Source: CAVXEF01 sp963827315 (GTDB lineage: Bacteria > Planctomycetota > Phycisphaerae > Sedimentisphaerales > Anaerobacaceae). From it: a stretch of DNA of 64,000 nucleotides. Location: assembly GCA_963827315.1 (NCBI GenBank), contig CAWHAL010000004.1, forward strand, positions 248,001 through 312,000. The letters are read 5' to 3'. Under the pieces are notes generated by a model. That model saw only the letters and a program-made list of their open reading frames with translations, made no database searches and was not told where the DNA came from. The translations under genes were made by a program, and so were the position numbers. Below, one piece after another: positions 30,170-39,799 of the stretch. The number at the start of each line of letters is the position of its first letter. Position 1 is the first letter of the stretch.

Positions 30170-30841
30170 ATGACTTCGCCGGAAATCGAGAACTTAATAG
30201 CGGAGGCGATTGATAACAGGCCGATGGTGACAGACGCCCCTATGAATCTCTATATTCACAACGGCAGATTGATTTGCGGAGCGCGGATAGTCATGCCTGA
30301 AGATGCTGTTTTTATTGCACACGTTCCGGCGGACCGGCTTGAAAACGGATTCAGCGAGAGAGAGTGGAAACTGATTGTGGAAAAAATAGAGAATGTTTTG
30401 GCAAAAGCGGAATCTGCAGCTGTCGCTGGGCTGCCGACAGATGCGGCGATATCTGAGCCTCAGACAGGGGTGGAGACCGGGCAGGAAAAACCCGAAGAGC
30501 GAAGAAGCGAGCAAAGGCTGTGTTATTACCGTCCAATATGGTTTTCAGAAGACTTCGATAAGGGACCGCTGCAGGGCCAGATGGTCGACATCAGTAGCCG
30601 TGGTATGGCGTTTACCTGCGACAGTGGTGAGCCTTATATTTGCCCAGGCCGGCGGGTAACTACCCGGTTCAGTGTCCCCCGCTTTGATTTGGGCAGGTCC
30701 CCTGAGATAATGGGTTTCGAGCGCACCGGCTGCGTTTGCCGGGTCGATGATTCAAACGGAGTTTCACGCCGTGTTGCGCTCCAGTTTGCAGAACCTCTGC
30801 CTTTCAAACCAGGTGAGCAATCGCACAGCGTCCCGGACTGA
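30170..30841 (+). CDS. PilZ-domain protein (copy 2) with extra N-terminal domain
   Basis: 223 residues. Residues 1-105 form a separate small domain (starting T-S-P-E-I-E-N-L-I-A-E-A, with N-L-Y-I-H-N-G-R-L-I and an A-D-R-L-E-N-G motif) that I do not recognise. Residues 110-220 are a PilZ domain very close to the neighbour's, with R-R-S-E-Q-R and D-I-S-S-R-G for c-di-GMP binding. A tandem duplication with domain gain or loss is evident. The 151-nt gap to copy 1 holds nothing recognisable. Confidence 0.85.
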   Translation: MTSPEIENLIAEAIDNRPMVTDAPMNLYIHNGRLICGARIVMPEDAVFIAHVPADRLENGFSEREWKLIVEKIENVLAKAESAAVAGLPTDAAISEPQTGVETGQEKPEERRSEQRLCYYRPIWFSEDFDKGPLQGQMVDISSRGMAFTCDSGEPYICPGRRVTTRFSVPRFDLGRSPEIMGFERTGCVCRVDDSNGVSRRVALQFAEPLPFKPGEQSHSVPD

Positions 30842-30921
30842 AAACGAACATTAAACTGTTTGTGGGCGCTTTTTTAAGTTTTTTGGTTTTCAATTCGCTG
30901 CAGTTCTTTTAATATAATCCC

Positions 30922-31464
30922 ATGCTCAAAAAAGGACTTGTTCAGATTTATACCGGCGACGGCAAGGGTAAAACGACCGCGGCTTTCGGCTTTGCGCTTT
31001 GCGCAGCAGGTCAGGGCAATAAAGTCCTGATTTACCAGTTCCTAAAATCTCCTTCGCTTGATATCGGTGAGCGTTTCGCCCTGAAGCTGGGCGCAGTCAG
31101 AATCATGGTCGAGGCACTCGATATCGAATGGGATATGGCCAAATCCTTCGAGGATGAAAAATTAGTCGCCCAAACCAAGGCGGCAATCAAGGAAGCTCTT
31201 GGGAGAATCGCCGAAACAGCCGAGAAAAGGTTCTACGATTGTATCATACTCGATGAGATTGTGTTTTGTCTCTCAAAAGGCTTGGCCGAGCTGAAAGACA
31301 TCAAAAATCTTATTGAAAGACGAGACCCCGCAGTCGAGATTGTCCTGACCGGCAGAGGGGCAACAAAGGAATTGATGGAGATGGCAGATTTAGTAACGGA
31401 AATGAAAAATATAAAGCACCCGTTCGACAAGGGAATCAGTGCAAGGAGAGGAATAGAGTTTTAG
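30922..31464 (+). CDS. cobO: Cob(I)alamin / cob(I)yrinic acid a,c-diamide adenosyltransferase (CobO/BtuR type)
   Basis: 180 residues. Transfers the 5'-deoxyadenosyl group of ATP to cobalt(I) corrinoids to make the coenzyme form of B12. The N-terminal G-L-V-Q-I-Y-T-G-D-G-K-G-K-T-T-A P-loop is characteristic of this RecA-like family, followed by V-L-I-Y-Q-F-L-K and the D-C-I-I-L-D-E-I Walker-B-like strand. It ends at the usual H-P-F-D-K-G-I-x-A-R-x-G-I-E-F. It stands alone; no cobalamin riboswitch pattern was found upstream and no other cobalamin gene is nearby, so the enzyme may serve salvage. Confidence 0.92.
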   Translation: MLKKGLVQIYTGDGKGKTTAAFGFALCAAGQGNKVLIYQFLKSPSLDIGERFALKLGAVRIMVEALDIEWDMAKSFEDEKLVAQTKAAIKEALGRIAETAEKRFYDCIILDEIVFCLSKGLAELKDIKNLIERRDPAVEIVLTGRGATKELMEMADLVTEMKNIKHPFDKGISARRGIEF

Positions 31465-31545
31465 CCCTTTTCACAATGTCAATTTTTGTGAAGAGATGAA
31501 TCGGCGAATATATAAAATAAAAATCTTGTTACGGAGGGTTAAATT

Positions 31546-34500
31546 ATGATATCGAAAAGTAAATCATGTTCGCGTAGCATGAGGAAGATTGTCTTTGCGG
31601 GACTGCTCCTCTGGATTGCGGCTGTTCCCGGTGGTGCCTGGGGTAAACAAATTGTTTTGAAAGTCGTCGGACCAAACGGAGAAGCATTAGCAATCGCTGA
31701 GGTCTATCAATATTATTCGATGCACGACGAACAGCCTTGCGGCAAGGAAAAGAAATATGTCTGCGATAAGAAGGGGCTGGTCCGTTTGCCCGAGGACGAG
31801 GTATTTCAATACGAATGGCAACGAAAAGGTGTCGTGCTGTACGGCCTTTACGAGGATAAACTGGCTGGCTTTGCGGATGTGAATGCAGACGACCTTGATA
31901 AAGAGGTGGAACTGAAGCTGACACCGGCGTGCCGAGTTTATGGCAAATTGAAGAGCACAGAGCTGGACAATTTGGGGCAGAAGGTGGAATGGGCGAATGT
32001 ATATGTTTGCCGCGAGAATAACCGGCCGTTGTCGTATTCAGGCAGACGAGGGAGATTTGAGTTTTTGCTGCCGAGCGGCGAATATCGATTGGATGCGTAT
32101 GGGACAAGGTTATATCCTAAACAAGAGGAGGTCGAAGTCAAAATCGGACAAAAGGAGCTGGAGATAAATCTTGACCTGCTGGCAGACCGGCTGGCGTATT
32201 TGATTGGAAAGGAAGCCCCTGAACTGCAACAGATAAAGGGGTGGATAAACAGCGAACCGATAAAATTGGCTGACCTTCGAGGAAAGGTCGTCTTGCTGGA
32301 TTTCTGGGGGACATGGTGCGGCCCGTGCGTTGGGGCAATACCGAAGTTGATTGACCTGCACGAGAAGTACCACAACAAAGGTCTGGTCATCATCGGCATC
32401 CACGATGATTCGATAAAGTCGATGAAGGAACTAAACGAGAAGCTCAGCGGATTGAGTGAGAAGCGTTGGGACGGCAAAGAGATACCGTTTGTTGTCGCGC
32501 TGGATGGAGGTGGGAACTGTAAGATTGAAGGAACAAAACTGACTGTCCGCGGAGCGACAACAGCAGCATATGGCATACAGAGTTTCCCGACAATGGTGCT
32601 GATTGACAAAGAAGGCAAGGTCGTCAAAGAATATAACCGTGGTGAGGACACTGATGTGCTGGAGAAGTTGCTGGCCGCCGACATTGACAATAAGCCGTAC
32701 TCTGAGCCAAACCATCTGTCTAAAAATCTCGAACCGCTAAAACCTGAAGTAGTTCAATCGAAATCCAAATGCGTTTTGTGCGGCTTTATCACCGACTCCA
32801 GGACGGGACGGCCCGTTACTGACGCAACGGTCAATATAGAGTACAGGTATAACGCCGAAACGGATGCAAACGGATTTTACTGCCTTGAGAAAATCCACCA
32901 AGACGGCAATTACAGAATCGGCATTGATTCAAATGAATATGTCGGAATATACGACTACGCAGCAATGCCGATTGTAAATCTCAGCGGGAGCAAACAAGTC
33001 GTCAAAGATTTCAAGCTCGACAGGGCTTGTATGATAGAAGTGCGGGTTGTTGATGAAGAGGGCAAACCCGTTGAAGGTGCAGAACTTTTGGCAACCTCAC
33101 TTGGCGACGAAAGGCGTACAGAAATTGGCGGCCAAATGCGTCGCAAGCGCACGAATAAAGATGGGATTTTATTGCTCGGCGATTTCCCGCCCAGCAAAAC
33201 AAGCTATCTGATTACTGCCACGCACAGCACAGACATTACGTCCTTGCGCAAGAATGGATTGGGACTCATTCGGAGGCACTGGGATTATGCTCCAGGCAAG
33301 CTCGTAGTAACACTTACCAACCCGGAAGTTGTTGAGTCCGGGAAAATAGTCCTTCAGAAAGGAGTCGATGTTAATGGTTGCGCTCAGTATGAAGATGGCG
33401 TGCCGGCAGCAGATTTGCAAATCAGTGCCTATCCCGATTGGTGGCACAGCAATTACTGTCCCGAAGATTATCCTATTGACGCCAATGGCCATTTTACACT
33501 CCGAAACATAACGCCGGGTATCTATCAAATTCAAGTTCTTATACCGGCGGGGTCGGGAAGCTCAATGGGTATTAACGTTTTGCAAACCAAGCTGCCTCTA
33601 CCCAATGATGAACTGATTATGGTGAAAATCCCGCAGAAATCGCCGCAGTCATTGGCGTCCATCTGCGGAAGATTGACCTTCGCTGGCGACAAAGTTCCAA
33701 ATTATGTTGACATATCTGCTTCTTCAATAGATGGCAAATATCATTCTTCTACCATGTGGAACAATTACAGGCGTGACGCCTGTGATACGAATTTTGTGAT
33801 AGACCGGCTTGAGCCTGGAAAGTACAAACTCACATTTTCAGCGCCTGATTTGGGGCAGAAGGTTGTTGAGAACGTCGAGGCGCCAAGTGAGGGACTTCAG
33901 GTCGAACTTGTATATTGCAGCAAGCCGTATCTTACTGGCACCGTTCTAAATTCACAGACTAACCAGCCAATACACCAGTTCAAGGCGAGGGTAAAAAAAA
34001 TACAGACCTTACGCGGCTCAAATTATACGCAATCTGACCAATGGTTTGAGTTTGACGATGCCGAGGGCAGATTTAATATAGAGGCCGTTGGTCCGGGTAT
34101 ATATCAGATTCAGATAGCCGCCGAAGGTTTTGCTTGGGCGAGGAGCGAAGATGTTAACACCGACCAGAATGTTCCTGTTGTGATTAAGCTTTCGGCCGGC
34201 GGTGGCATAAAGGGAAGGATTGTCAACGAGGCGGGCCAGCCTGTTAACGGAGCCAAAGTCTTACCACTATCGAAAGCAGGCGGGGTCACGGTTGGAATGA
34301 TGGCCTATACAAGAGAACCGTTTGTTTCGGAAGATGGGGCGGTTGAGACAGTCGACGGCGCATTTGAATTGAAGCACCTATCGGCAGGAAAGGAAAGTAT
34401 AAAGGTCGTTCATTCGGGTTATGCCTATTCGGTAGTCAGCGACATAGAAGTCAAAGAAAACCAGACGATGGAAGGCATCGAGGTTGTGCTCCACAAGGGT

Positions 34501-35838
34501 GGAACAGCGGAAGGGTATGTTTATGATGCCCGGGGCCAGCCACAGTCAAATGTTACTCTGTATTTTCAAAACGATGCTGGTTACAGCAGCCCGGCAGAAG
34601 AAAAGACAGGGCGTCTCGCCACGGTGACGACAGATGCAAACGGGTTCTATCGAGTCGGAGGGCTGCCTGAGCAGCTCTGTTATGTAAGACGGCAGGGAGA
34701 ATGGAGTAGTATGGGTGTGGCTTGCCGTGCATTCGTGCCAGCCAATGGTAAGGTGTCACGTCTTGATTTCGGCGGCCGGCCCGCTGTGATGGGACGAGTA
34801 ATTATCGACGGGATTCCCCTTGCCAATCACAAGGTTGAGCTCTCGGTGATTAATATGCCACACTCTCCCATCTTTCATTGCTATGCAATGACCGGACCTG
34901 ACGGCGGGTTTACGTTTGGTGGGATACCGAAAGGAAAATGGTCGGTTTATTATGAGGACTCCGAAAAGCGCAATAACTGGATTAAAATCGCAACGGTTGA
35001 CACAGCCGGACAAAATACGGATTTGGGCGTGATACCGGCAGGACTGAAGACAGTTCGCATCTCGATTGAGTATGAACAGGGTGCACCGAAGTGGGGCATC
35101 ACGCAGGCATTCCTGCAGGAAGGAAATAGGCCCTGGAGCCAACCAATGGCCGAAATGAGTAAACCGACTGATGAGAATGAGCCATATATTGTCAGGAATG
35201 TCCTGCCGGGCGAGCACTGCCTTGTCCTAATACGGCAGGATTTTGTGACACTCCGGCACCCAATAGAGGTTACCGAAAACGACGTGAATATAATCGTCCA
35301 GATGCCGAAATGTACTTCCGGTATACACGGTCGGCTGACCGGCAAATTCAGCGGTCAAACATTGTGGAGAAAGGACAAGACGGTAGTCGGCTATATAAGG
35401 CCTGATGCCAATAGCAATTATAAACTTGATAATCTGCCCGCAGGAGAGTATCGGCTCGGCGGCAATATGCTCATAGATTCCGCGGCGTTACTGGAGTTTG
35501 AACTGGCGGAGGGCGAGCAAAAAGTCTTGGATATAGATGTACCAAGCACCCCGGCAAGCCAGATAGGTTCGCTGCAGGTAATGGTGCTTGATGAAAACGG
35601 GGTCCCGATAACAGGGGCGGACGTCCAGTTAGAGGGGGACGCCGGCGTGATTGAGCCGATGGCCAGCTTTGGCCAAGGATTCTACTTTATAGCAAAGCCG
35701 GGGCCATATACGCTGCATGCTAAATTCGCCGGTTATAAAAAAGCAAGACAACAAGTATCAATCGAAATTTTGGATTTGCAGAAGATAAAGCATGCTCCCA
35801 ATCCTGTTCTGCTCCGACTGGAAAAAACAGTGGAGTAA
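31546..35838 (+). CDS. Giant exported protein: TlpA-like thioredoxin domain plus carboxypeptidase-regulatory-like repeats
   Basis: 1430 residues. A signal peptide (about 12-32, I-V-F-A-G-L-L-L-W-I-A-A-V-P) is followed by an Ig-like domain, then a thioredoxin/TlpA-like domain (about 215-385) with W-C-G-P-C at 257-261 after V-V-L-L-D-F-W-G-T, so a working disulfide pair is present. The rest is a chain of beta-sandwich repeats of the carboxypeptidase-regulatory type, each opening with a G-x-(V/I)-x-D-x-x-G-x-P-V-x-x-A pattern: near residue 410 (G-F-I-T-D-S-R-T-G-R-P-V), 505, 890 (G-R-I-V-N-E-A-G-Q-P-V), 991 and 1344. A GGAGGG ribosome site precedes the ATG. It may anchor a redox domain at the cell surface; substrate unknown. 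A terminator follows. Confidence 0.85.
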   Translation: MISKSKSCSRSMRKIVFAGLLLWIAAVPGGAWGKQIVLKVVGPNGEALAIAEVYQYYSMHDEQPCGKEKKYVCDKKGLVRLPEDEVFQYEWQRKGVVLYGLYEDKLAGFADVNADDLDKEVELKLTPACRVYGKLKSTELDNLGQKVEWANVYVCRENNRPLSYSGRRGRFEFLLPSGEYRLDAYGTRLYPKQEEVEVKIGQKELEINLDLLADRLAYLIGKEAPELQQIKGWINSEPIKLADLRGKVVLLDFWGTWCGPCVGAIPKLIDLHEKYHNKGLVIIGIHDDSIKSMKELNEKLSGLSEKRWDGKEIPFVVALDGGGNCKIEGTKLTVRGATTAAYGIQSFPTMVLIDKEGKVVKEYNRGEDTDVLEKLLAADIDNKPYSEPNHLSKNLEPLKPEVVQSKSKCVLCGFITDSRTGRPVTDATVNIEYRYNAETDANGFYCLEKIHQDGNYRIGIDSNEYVGIYDYAAMPIVNLSGSKQVVKDFKLDRACMIEVRVVDEEGKPVEGAELLATSLGDERRTEIGGQMRRKRTNKDGILLLGDFPPSKTSYLITATHSTDITSLRKNGLGLIRRHWDYAPGKLVVTLTNPEVVESGKIVLQKGVDVNGCAQYEDGVPAADLQISAYPDWWHSNYCPEDYPIDANGHFTLRNITPGIYQIQVLIPAGSGSSMGINVLQTKLPLPNDELIMVKIPQKSPQSLASICGRLTFAGDKVPNYVDISASSIDGKYHSSTMWNNYRRDACDTNFVIDRLEPGKYKLTFSAPDLGQKVVENVEAPSEGLQVELVYCSKPYLTGTVLNSQTNQPIHQFKARVKKIQTLRGSNYTQSDQWFEFDDAEGRFNIEAVGPGIYQIQIAAEGFAWARSEDVNTDQNVPVVIKLSAGGGIKGRIVNEAGQPVNGAKVLPLSKAGGVTVGMMAYTREPFVSEDGAVETVDGAFELKHLSAGKESIKVVHSGYAYSVVSDIEVKENQTMEGIEVVLHKGGTAEGYVYDARGQPQSNVTLYFQNDAGYSSPAEEKTGRLATVTTDANGFYRVGGLPEQLCYVRRQGEWSSMGVACRAFVPANGKVSRLDFGGRPAVMGRVIIDGIPLANHKVELSVINMPHSPIFHCYAMTGPDGGFTFGGIPKGKWSVYYEDSEKRNNWIKIATVDTAGQNTDLGVIPAGLKTVRISIEYEQGAPKWGITQAFLQEGNRPWSQPMAEMSKPTDENEPYIVRNVLPGEHCLVLIRQDFVTLRHPIEVTENDVNIIVQMPKCTSGIHGRLTGKFSGQTLWRKDKTVVGYIRPDANSNYKLDNLPAGEYRLGGNMLIDSAALLEFELAEGEQKVLDIDVPSTPASQIGSLQVMVLDENGVPITGADVQLEGDAGVIEPMASFGQGFYFIAKPGPYTLHAKFAGYKKARQQVSIEILDLQKIKHAPNPVLLRLEKTVE

Positions 35839-35881
35839 GCGCAAGGGCAATAAGGGAACTTTTCTTTTTTGGAGAGTAAAC

Positions 35882-35912
35882 AGCTGGGCTGGGATTGGCC
35901 CAGCTTTTTTAT
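35882..35912 (+). terminator. Intrinsic terminator after the giant exported protein
   Basis: AGCTGGGC (35882-35889), 8-nt loop, GCCCAGCT (35898-35905) and then six Ts. A strong, standard hairpin separating this gene from ispD. Confidence 0.85.
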
Positions 35913-36011
35913 TGGTCGGCTACGGTCCTGTTTACGACAGGTGTTGACAATGAGCCATGATTGTTTATGCTTTGGCAAGTTGACTGACAAAATAATTGGA
36001 GCGTCTAAACG

Positions 36012-36752
36012 ATGTCTACAAAGGTTGCTGCGATAATTTGTGCCGCTGGTGCGAGCAGGCGGTTCGGCGGAGGAAGGAAAAAGCCGTTTGTCGATGTGGC
36101 TGGCAGGGCGGCCTTTCTGCGAAGCGTTGAGCTATTTTCCAATCGCGATGATGTAAAACAAATCTTGTTGGCCATCGCAGCCGACGACGAAGAGCTGGTA
36201 AACGTCAAGTGGGGGCCGAACCTGAAATTCTTCAACGTTAAAATATTCTTGGGCGGAGCCGAACGTTTCGACACCGTCCAAAAAGGTCTGGAACTTATTA
36301 AAGACGATATCGACCTTATCGCTGTTCACGATGCTGTCCGCTGTTGTGTTAAGAGCGAATGGGTTGACGATTGTTTAGCAGCCGCTGCCAGAACCGGCGC
36401 TGCCATATTAGCCTGTCCCGTCGTCGCAACACTAAAACAGGTTCGCAAAGACATAATAATTAAAACCGTTGACAGGGCGGAACTTTATGAAGCACAGACG
36501 CCGCAGGTCTTCGAGGCTTCGCTGCTAAAGAAGGCTTACGCTAATCTCAAAAATCTGGACAAAAGCAAAATCAGCGACGATGCCCAGTTAGTTGAAGCGC
36601 TCGGCCGAGAAGTCTCAATCGTCGAGACCGATTCATCCAACATCAAAATTACCGCCCCAGCCGACATTGCAATTGCAGAAGCCATCCTCAAATCCCGTCC
36701 CAAACCCAAGCCCAAAGGCCCCATAGGCCCATATATCGAGGCCCAATGGTAA
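36012..36752 (+). CDS. ispD: 2-C-methyl-D-erythritol 4-phosphate cytidylyltransferase
   Basis: Third step of the MEP isoprenoid pathway: transfers CMP to methylerythritol phosphate. 246 residues; the CTP-binding A-A-G-A-S-R-R-F-G-G-G-R-K-K-P-F loop is at the N-terminus, with G-G-A-E-R-F-D-T-V in the middle, A-V-H-D-A-V-R, and A-Q-T-P-Q-V-F near 160. The C-terminal T-D-S-S-N-I-K-I-T-A-P-A-D is also typical. A short Lys/Pro tail (K-S-R-P-K-P-K-P-K-G-P) is extra. It stands alone with convergent transcription downstream. Products feed uppS, elsewhere in the window. Confidence 0.94.
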   Translation: MSTKVAAIICAAGASRRFGGGRKKPFVDVAGRAAFLRSVELFSNRDDVKQILLAIAADDEELVNVKWGPNLKFFNVKIFLGGAERFDTVQKGLELIKDDIDLIAVHDAVRCCVKSEWVDDCLAAAARTGAAILACPVVATLKQVRKDIIIKTVDRAELYEAQTPQVFEASLLKKAYANLKNLDKSKISDDAQLVEALGREVSIVETDSSNIKITAPADIAIAEAILKSRPKPKPKGPIGPYIEAQW

Positions 36753-36856
36753 AATAATAAGGACACAAAGCACTAAACGCTGAGTGGAACGTTACGGGGT
36801 AGCTCTACTGGGCTTTTGGCGATGAGTCCATCCTGAAATAGGTGAATGTGCTCACT

Positions 36857-38077
36857 TCATAAAGGACTGATGAGGATTCTGTAAGAGCCCCCCATCTTCT
36901 GCTTAAGCTGGATTGCTATTTTATTCTTCTCGTCCCGAAAGGAATCCCTTTTACCGATGTCAAATGCTGCACCTTCAAGATGTGGAATAGACGTATCCGC
37001 ATTTATCAGTTTGACCGGTGCCCTCCCATGACGGCATTCAGCGACGCTGTCATCAGCATACATAATCAAGACGCCGCTTCCGGGCAGATATTTGTCGCAG
37101 CCGATGGGTTGGCGGTTCTCAATCAGGTAATAGGTAGTTGCAGAAAGGGGTATCTTGACGACCGAAACCTCGGAGGAACCATCCTCAAGAGGACCTAAGA
37201 CTAATTCGGCCCTTTGGCCTGGCTTGACGACCTTTATCTTTGATTGGTCGATCCAATTCAATCTCATCCTGGTCCAGGAAGATATGCCGGGTGGCGGTAC
37301 TTCTCTTTTATAGAAGTGGCAAGACATGGGGTCCCAGAATCCCATATTAATCATCGCATCAACAGCCACCTCACGTGTCGGACCGGGCTTCGCCTGCAAG
37401 TCATGGTCATAGAGGCACGGGACCATTCTTTTGTCTGCCTTCACCCCTCCAAGAATATGAGCGATGTCGTGGAAGAGAGTTCCAAGATGTGCCTGATAGC
37501 AGAAGATTGCTGCTCCTCCTCTGACCCGTTGGCCGCTCCTGGTTTTTAGAACGTCTTGCGAGCTCCAGCCGAGCATTCCCGGATATCCACAAAGGCCGAT
37601 CATCCCGTAGTCCGTCACTTTTGCCCCCATAAAAATGACCGCGAAGGAGTACTTGGAAAAATCGACTTCCTTATCTGCTGCATCGAGGGCGTCTTCGATT
37701 AGTTTCTTAACCCGTGATTTGTCCACTTCAAGGTTTCTTGACGAGATTTTATACTGGCTGACAGGACTCGGCATTTTGTACCATCTTTTTGTAACATCGA
37801 TATCCAGAGAAACTTTGCCGTAGGACATTTCCTTAACATAGTTGTTCAACTGCTGAGAGAACCTCGTTTGAACGAGATTCCGGTCTATGTTATGCGTCGC
37901 ATCCGGGAACTCCACCAGGATAATGATTCCTTTCTCGACGGTCTCTGTCTGCTGTGTATCTTTAGTCGGTTCAGGAAAATCTCTTCCAATAACTAACCCT
38001 TGGACCAGCGAGAAGACAAAAAAGGCCGCTAAAACGAAGATGGGAGAAAGAATCAGCCTAATCCTATTCTGCTTCAT
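36857..38077 (-). CDS. Exported M6-like metallopeptidase with HDxxH site
   Basis: About 406 residues from the ATG at 38077, which has GGAGG 7 nt upstream (an ATG at 38137 is less likely). One N-terminal hydrophobic segment (L-I-L-S-P-I-F-V-L-A-A-F-F-V-F-S-L) acts as signal or anchor. The layout, with I-I-I-L-V-E-F-P-D, Y-V-K-E-M-S-Y-G-K-V, and a zinc-site helix followed by D-P-M-S-C-H-F and W-x-R-x-x-L-N-W-I, follows immune-inhibitor-A-like M6 peptidases. The site itself reads L-F-H-D-I-A-H-I-L-G, with Asp where H-E-x-x-H has the catalytic Glu; activity may be lowered or lost. The C-terminal part has Y-L-I-E-N-R-Q and G-V-L-I-M-Y, both usual for M6. Confidence 0.75.
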   Translation of the reverse strand: MKQNRIRLILSPIFVLAAFFVFSLVQGLVIGRDFPEPTKDTQQTETVEKGIIILVEFPDATHNIDRNLVQTRFSQQLNNYVKEMSYGKVSLDIDVTKRWYKMPSPVSQYKISSRNLEVDKSRVKKLIEDALDAADKEVDFSKYSFAVIFMGAKVTDYGMIGLCGYPGMLGWSSQDVLKTRSGQRVRGGAAIFCYQAHLGTLFHDIAHILGGVKADKRMVPCLYDHDLQAKPGPTREVAVDAMINMGFWDPMSCHFYKREVPPPGISSWTRMRLNWIDQSKIKVVKPGQRAELVLGPLEDGSSEVSVVKIPLSATTYYLIENRQPIGCDKYLPGSGVLIMYADDSVAECRHGRAPVKLINADTSIPHLEGAAFDIGKRDSFRDEKNKIAIQLKQKMGGSYRILISPL

Positions 38078-38326
38078 CTCGGTTCCTCCAGCAGATGCGT
38101 TACGAACAGATGACGGAAGTACGGGCGTGTTTTCCATATCATATCGCTAATTATACTAAAACTGCTGCAGACTGACAACTGCAAGGTGTGAAAACACAAA
38201 TTTTTTACAGATGCTTAACCATATAAAATAAGAAAGTTGATTCTGCCTTTTTTCTTTTTTTCGGCTGCTTGGTGTGATACATTGCTTGCGTCTTTGCTAT
38301 AGGAAAATCGGCGCAGAAAGGAATCT

Positions 38327-39799
38327 ATGAAACAGCCAAGTATAGGAACCCACCAGAAAAAGGCTAGGGCGGTTCATAGATATGAGGTTGTGGGAAGCGG
38401 AAAAAAGGTGAGTGTAGCAGGAAAGAGATTTCATTTCATCGGTGCAGGCGGCGTCGGGATGAGCGGCCTGGCTAAACTTCTGATAAAGCACAAGGCTATC
38501 GTTACCGGCTCAGACCAGACCGCAAGCGCCGTTGTGGAAGGATTGTGCCGACTGGGCGCTGATATGGAAATCGGCCACCGTCCCGAGAATCTGCCCGACG
38601 ATGCCGATGCGGTCGTAATCTCAGCGGCCGTTAAAGAAGACAACGCCGAATTAAAGCTGGCACGCCAGAGAAAACTGAAAATTTACAAATATGCCGAGAT
38701 GCTTGGGATAATATGTGATTGTTATGAGCCGATAGCCGTGGCCGGCACGCACGGCAAAAGCACCACGTCAGGCTGGCTCGCGTATCTATTGAAACAGGCG
38801 GGACTCGACCCGAGCTTCATCATCGGGGCTGAGATAATTGATTTGCGTGCTTCTTCCGGCGTCGGGGAAGGCAGTTACTTCGTCGCCGAGGCCTGCGAAT
38901 ATGACAGAAGTTTTCTGAACATAAAGCCCAAAATCGCCTGCATACTCAATATCGAGGCTGACCATCTCGACTACTATAAGGATGAAGCTGAAATAGTCGA
39001 GGCCTTCGAGCAGTTCGCAAGGGGGATAAAGTCTGGTGGCGTGCTGATTGCAAATGGCAAGGATTTGAACGTGGCAAAGGTCGTCCGACAATTACCCGCC
39101 GGTGTGCGTTGTGAGACCTTCGGACTTGATGAGAATTGTAACTTTTATGCTAAGAATCTTGTGCTAAATGATGGGCTTTATAGCTTTGACGTTTATCATA
39201 ATGGCGAGTTGCTTGGCCAGGCGCGAATTGCTTTGCCGGGCAGGCATAATGTCCTGAACGCACTTGCAGTTGTTGCTGCAGCGACCTGCACCGGCCTGCC
39301 AGCTCAAAAAATACTTGAGCTATTGCCAGATTTTAACGGTGTTGACCGCCGGCTGACATTAAAAGCTCAAGTCGGCCAAATTACCGTCCTGGATGACTAT
39401 GCCCACCACCCGACCGAAATCAGGGCTTCACTTGCTGCCATACGCCAGAGGTACCAGCCCAAACGCATCTGGTGCATCTTCCAGCCGCACCAGTACAGCA
39501 GAACCAGATTTTTACTTGATGACTTTGCGCAAAGCTTTAAGTTTGCCGATATAACTATTGTGCCGGAGATTTATTTCGTCCGCGACAGCGAATCAGCCAA
39601 AAAGCAGGTTAACTCGCAGGTTTTGGTTGAGAGGATACAGGCCAGCGGCGCACAGGCGATGTTCATTGATGATTTTGGTCGAATCTGCGATTATCTAAAG
39701 AGCAATGTCGCTGCCGGCGAACTGGTGGTTACTATGGGTGCAGGCGATATTTGGAAGGTGGCAGATGAATATATTCAGTGGCTTAGAAAAAATCGTTGA
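38327..39799 (+). CDS. murC: UDP-N-acetylmuramate--L-alanine ligase
   Basis: Adds L-alanine to UDP-MurNAc, the first peptide step in peptidoglycan precursor synthesis. 490 residues. N-terminal H-F-I-G-A-G-G-V-G-M-S-G-L-A, the ATP loop V-A-G-T-H-G-K-S-T-T-S, E-A-C-E-Y-D-R-S-F, N-I-E-A-D-H-L-D-Y-Y, and D-D-Y-A-H-H-P-T-E-I in the C-terminal domain are all present. The first 36 residues are a basic extension not usual in the family. AAAGGA precedes the ATG. The gene overlaps the start of murB by 35 nt and heads murC-murB-ddl-ftsQ. Confidence 0.97.
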   Translation: MKQPSIGTHQKKARAVHRYEVVGSGKKVSVAGKRFHFIGAGGVGMSGLAKLLIKHKAIVTGSDQTASAVVEGLCRLGADMEIGHRPENLPDDADAVVISAAVKEDNAELKLARQRKLKIYKYAEMLGIICDCYEPIAVAGTHGKSTTSGWLAYLLKQAGLDPSFIIGAEIIDLRASSGVGEGSYFVAEACEYDRSFLNIKPKIACILNIEADHLDYYKDEAEIVEAFEQFARGIKSGGVLIANGKDLNVAKVVRQLPAGVRCETFGLDENCNFYAKNLVLNDGLYSFDVYHNGELLGQARIALPGRHNVLNALAVVAAATCTGLPAQKILELLPDFNGVDRRLTLKAQVGQITVLDDYAHHPTEIRASLAAIRQRYQPKRIWCIFQPHQYSRTRFLLDDFAQSFKFADITIVPEIYFVRDSESAKKQVNSQVLVERIQASGAQAMFIDDFGRICDYLKSNVAAGELVVTMGAGDIWKVADEYIQWLRKNR

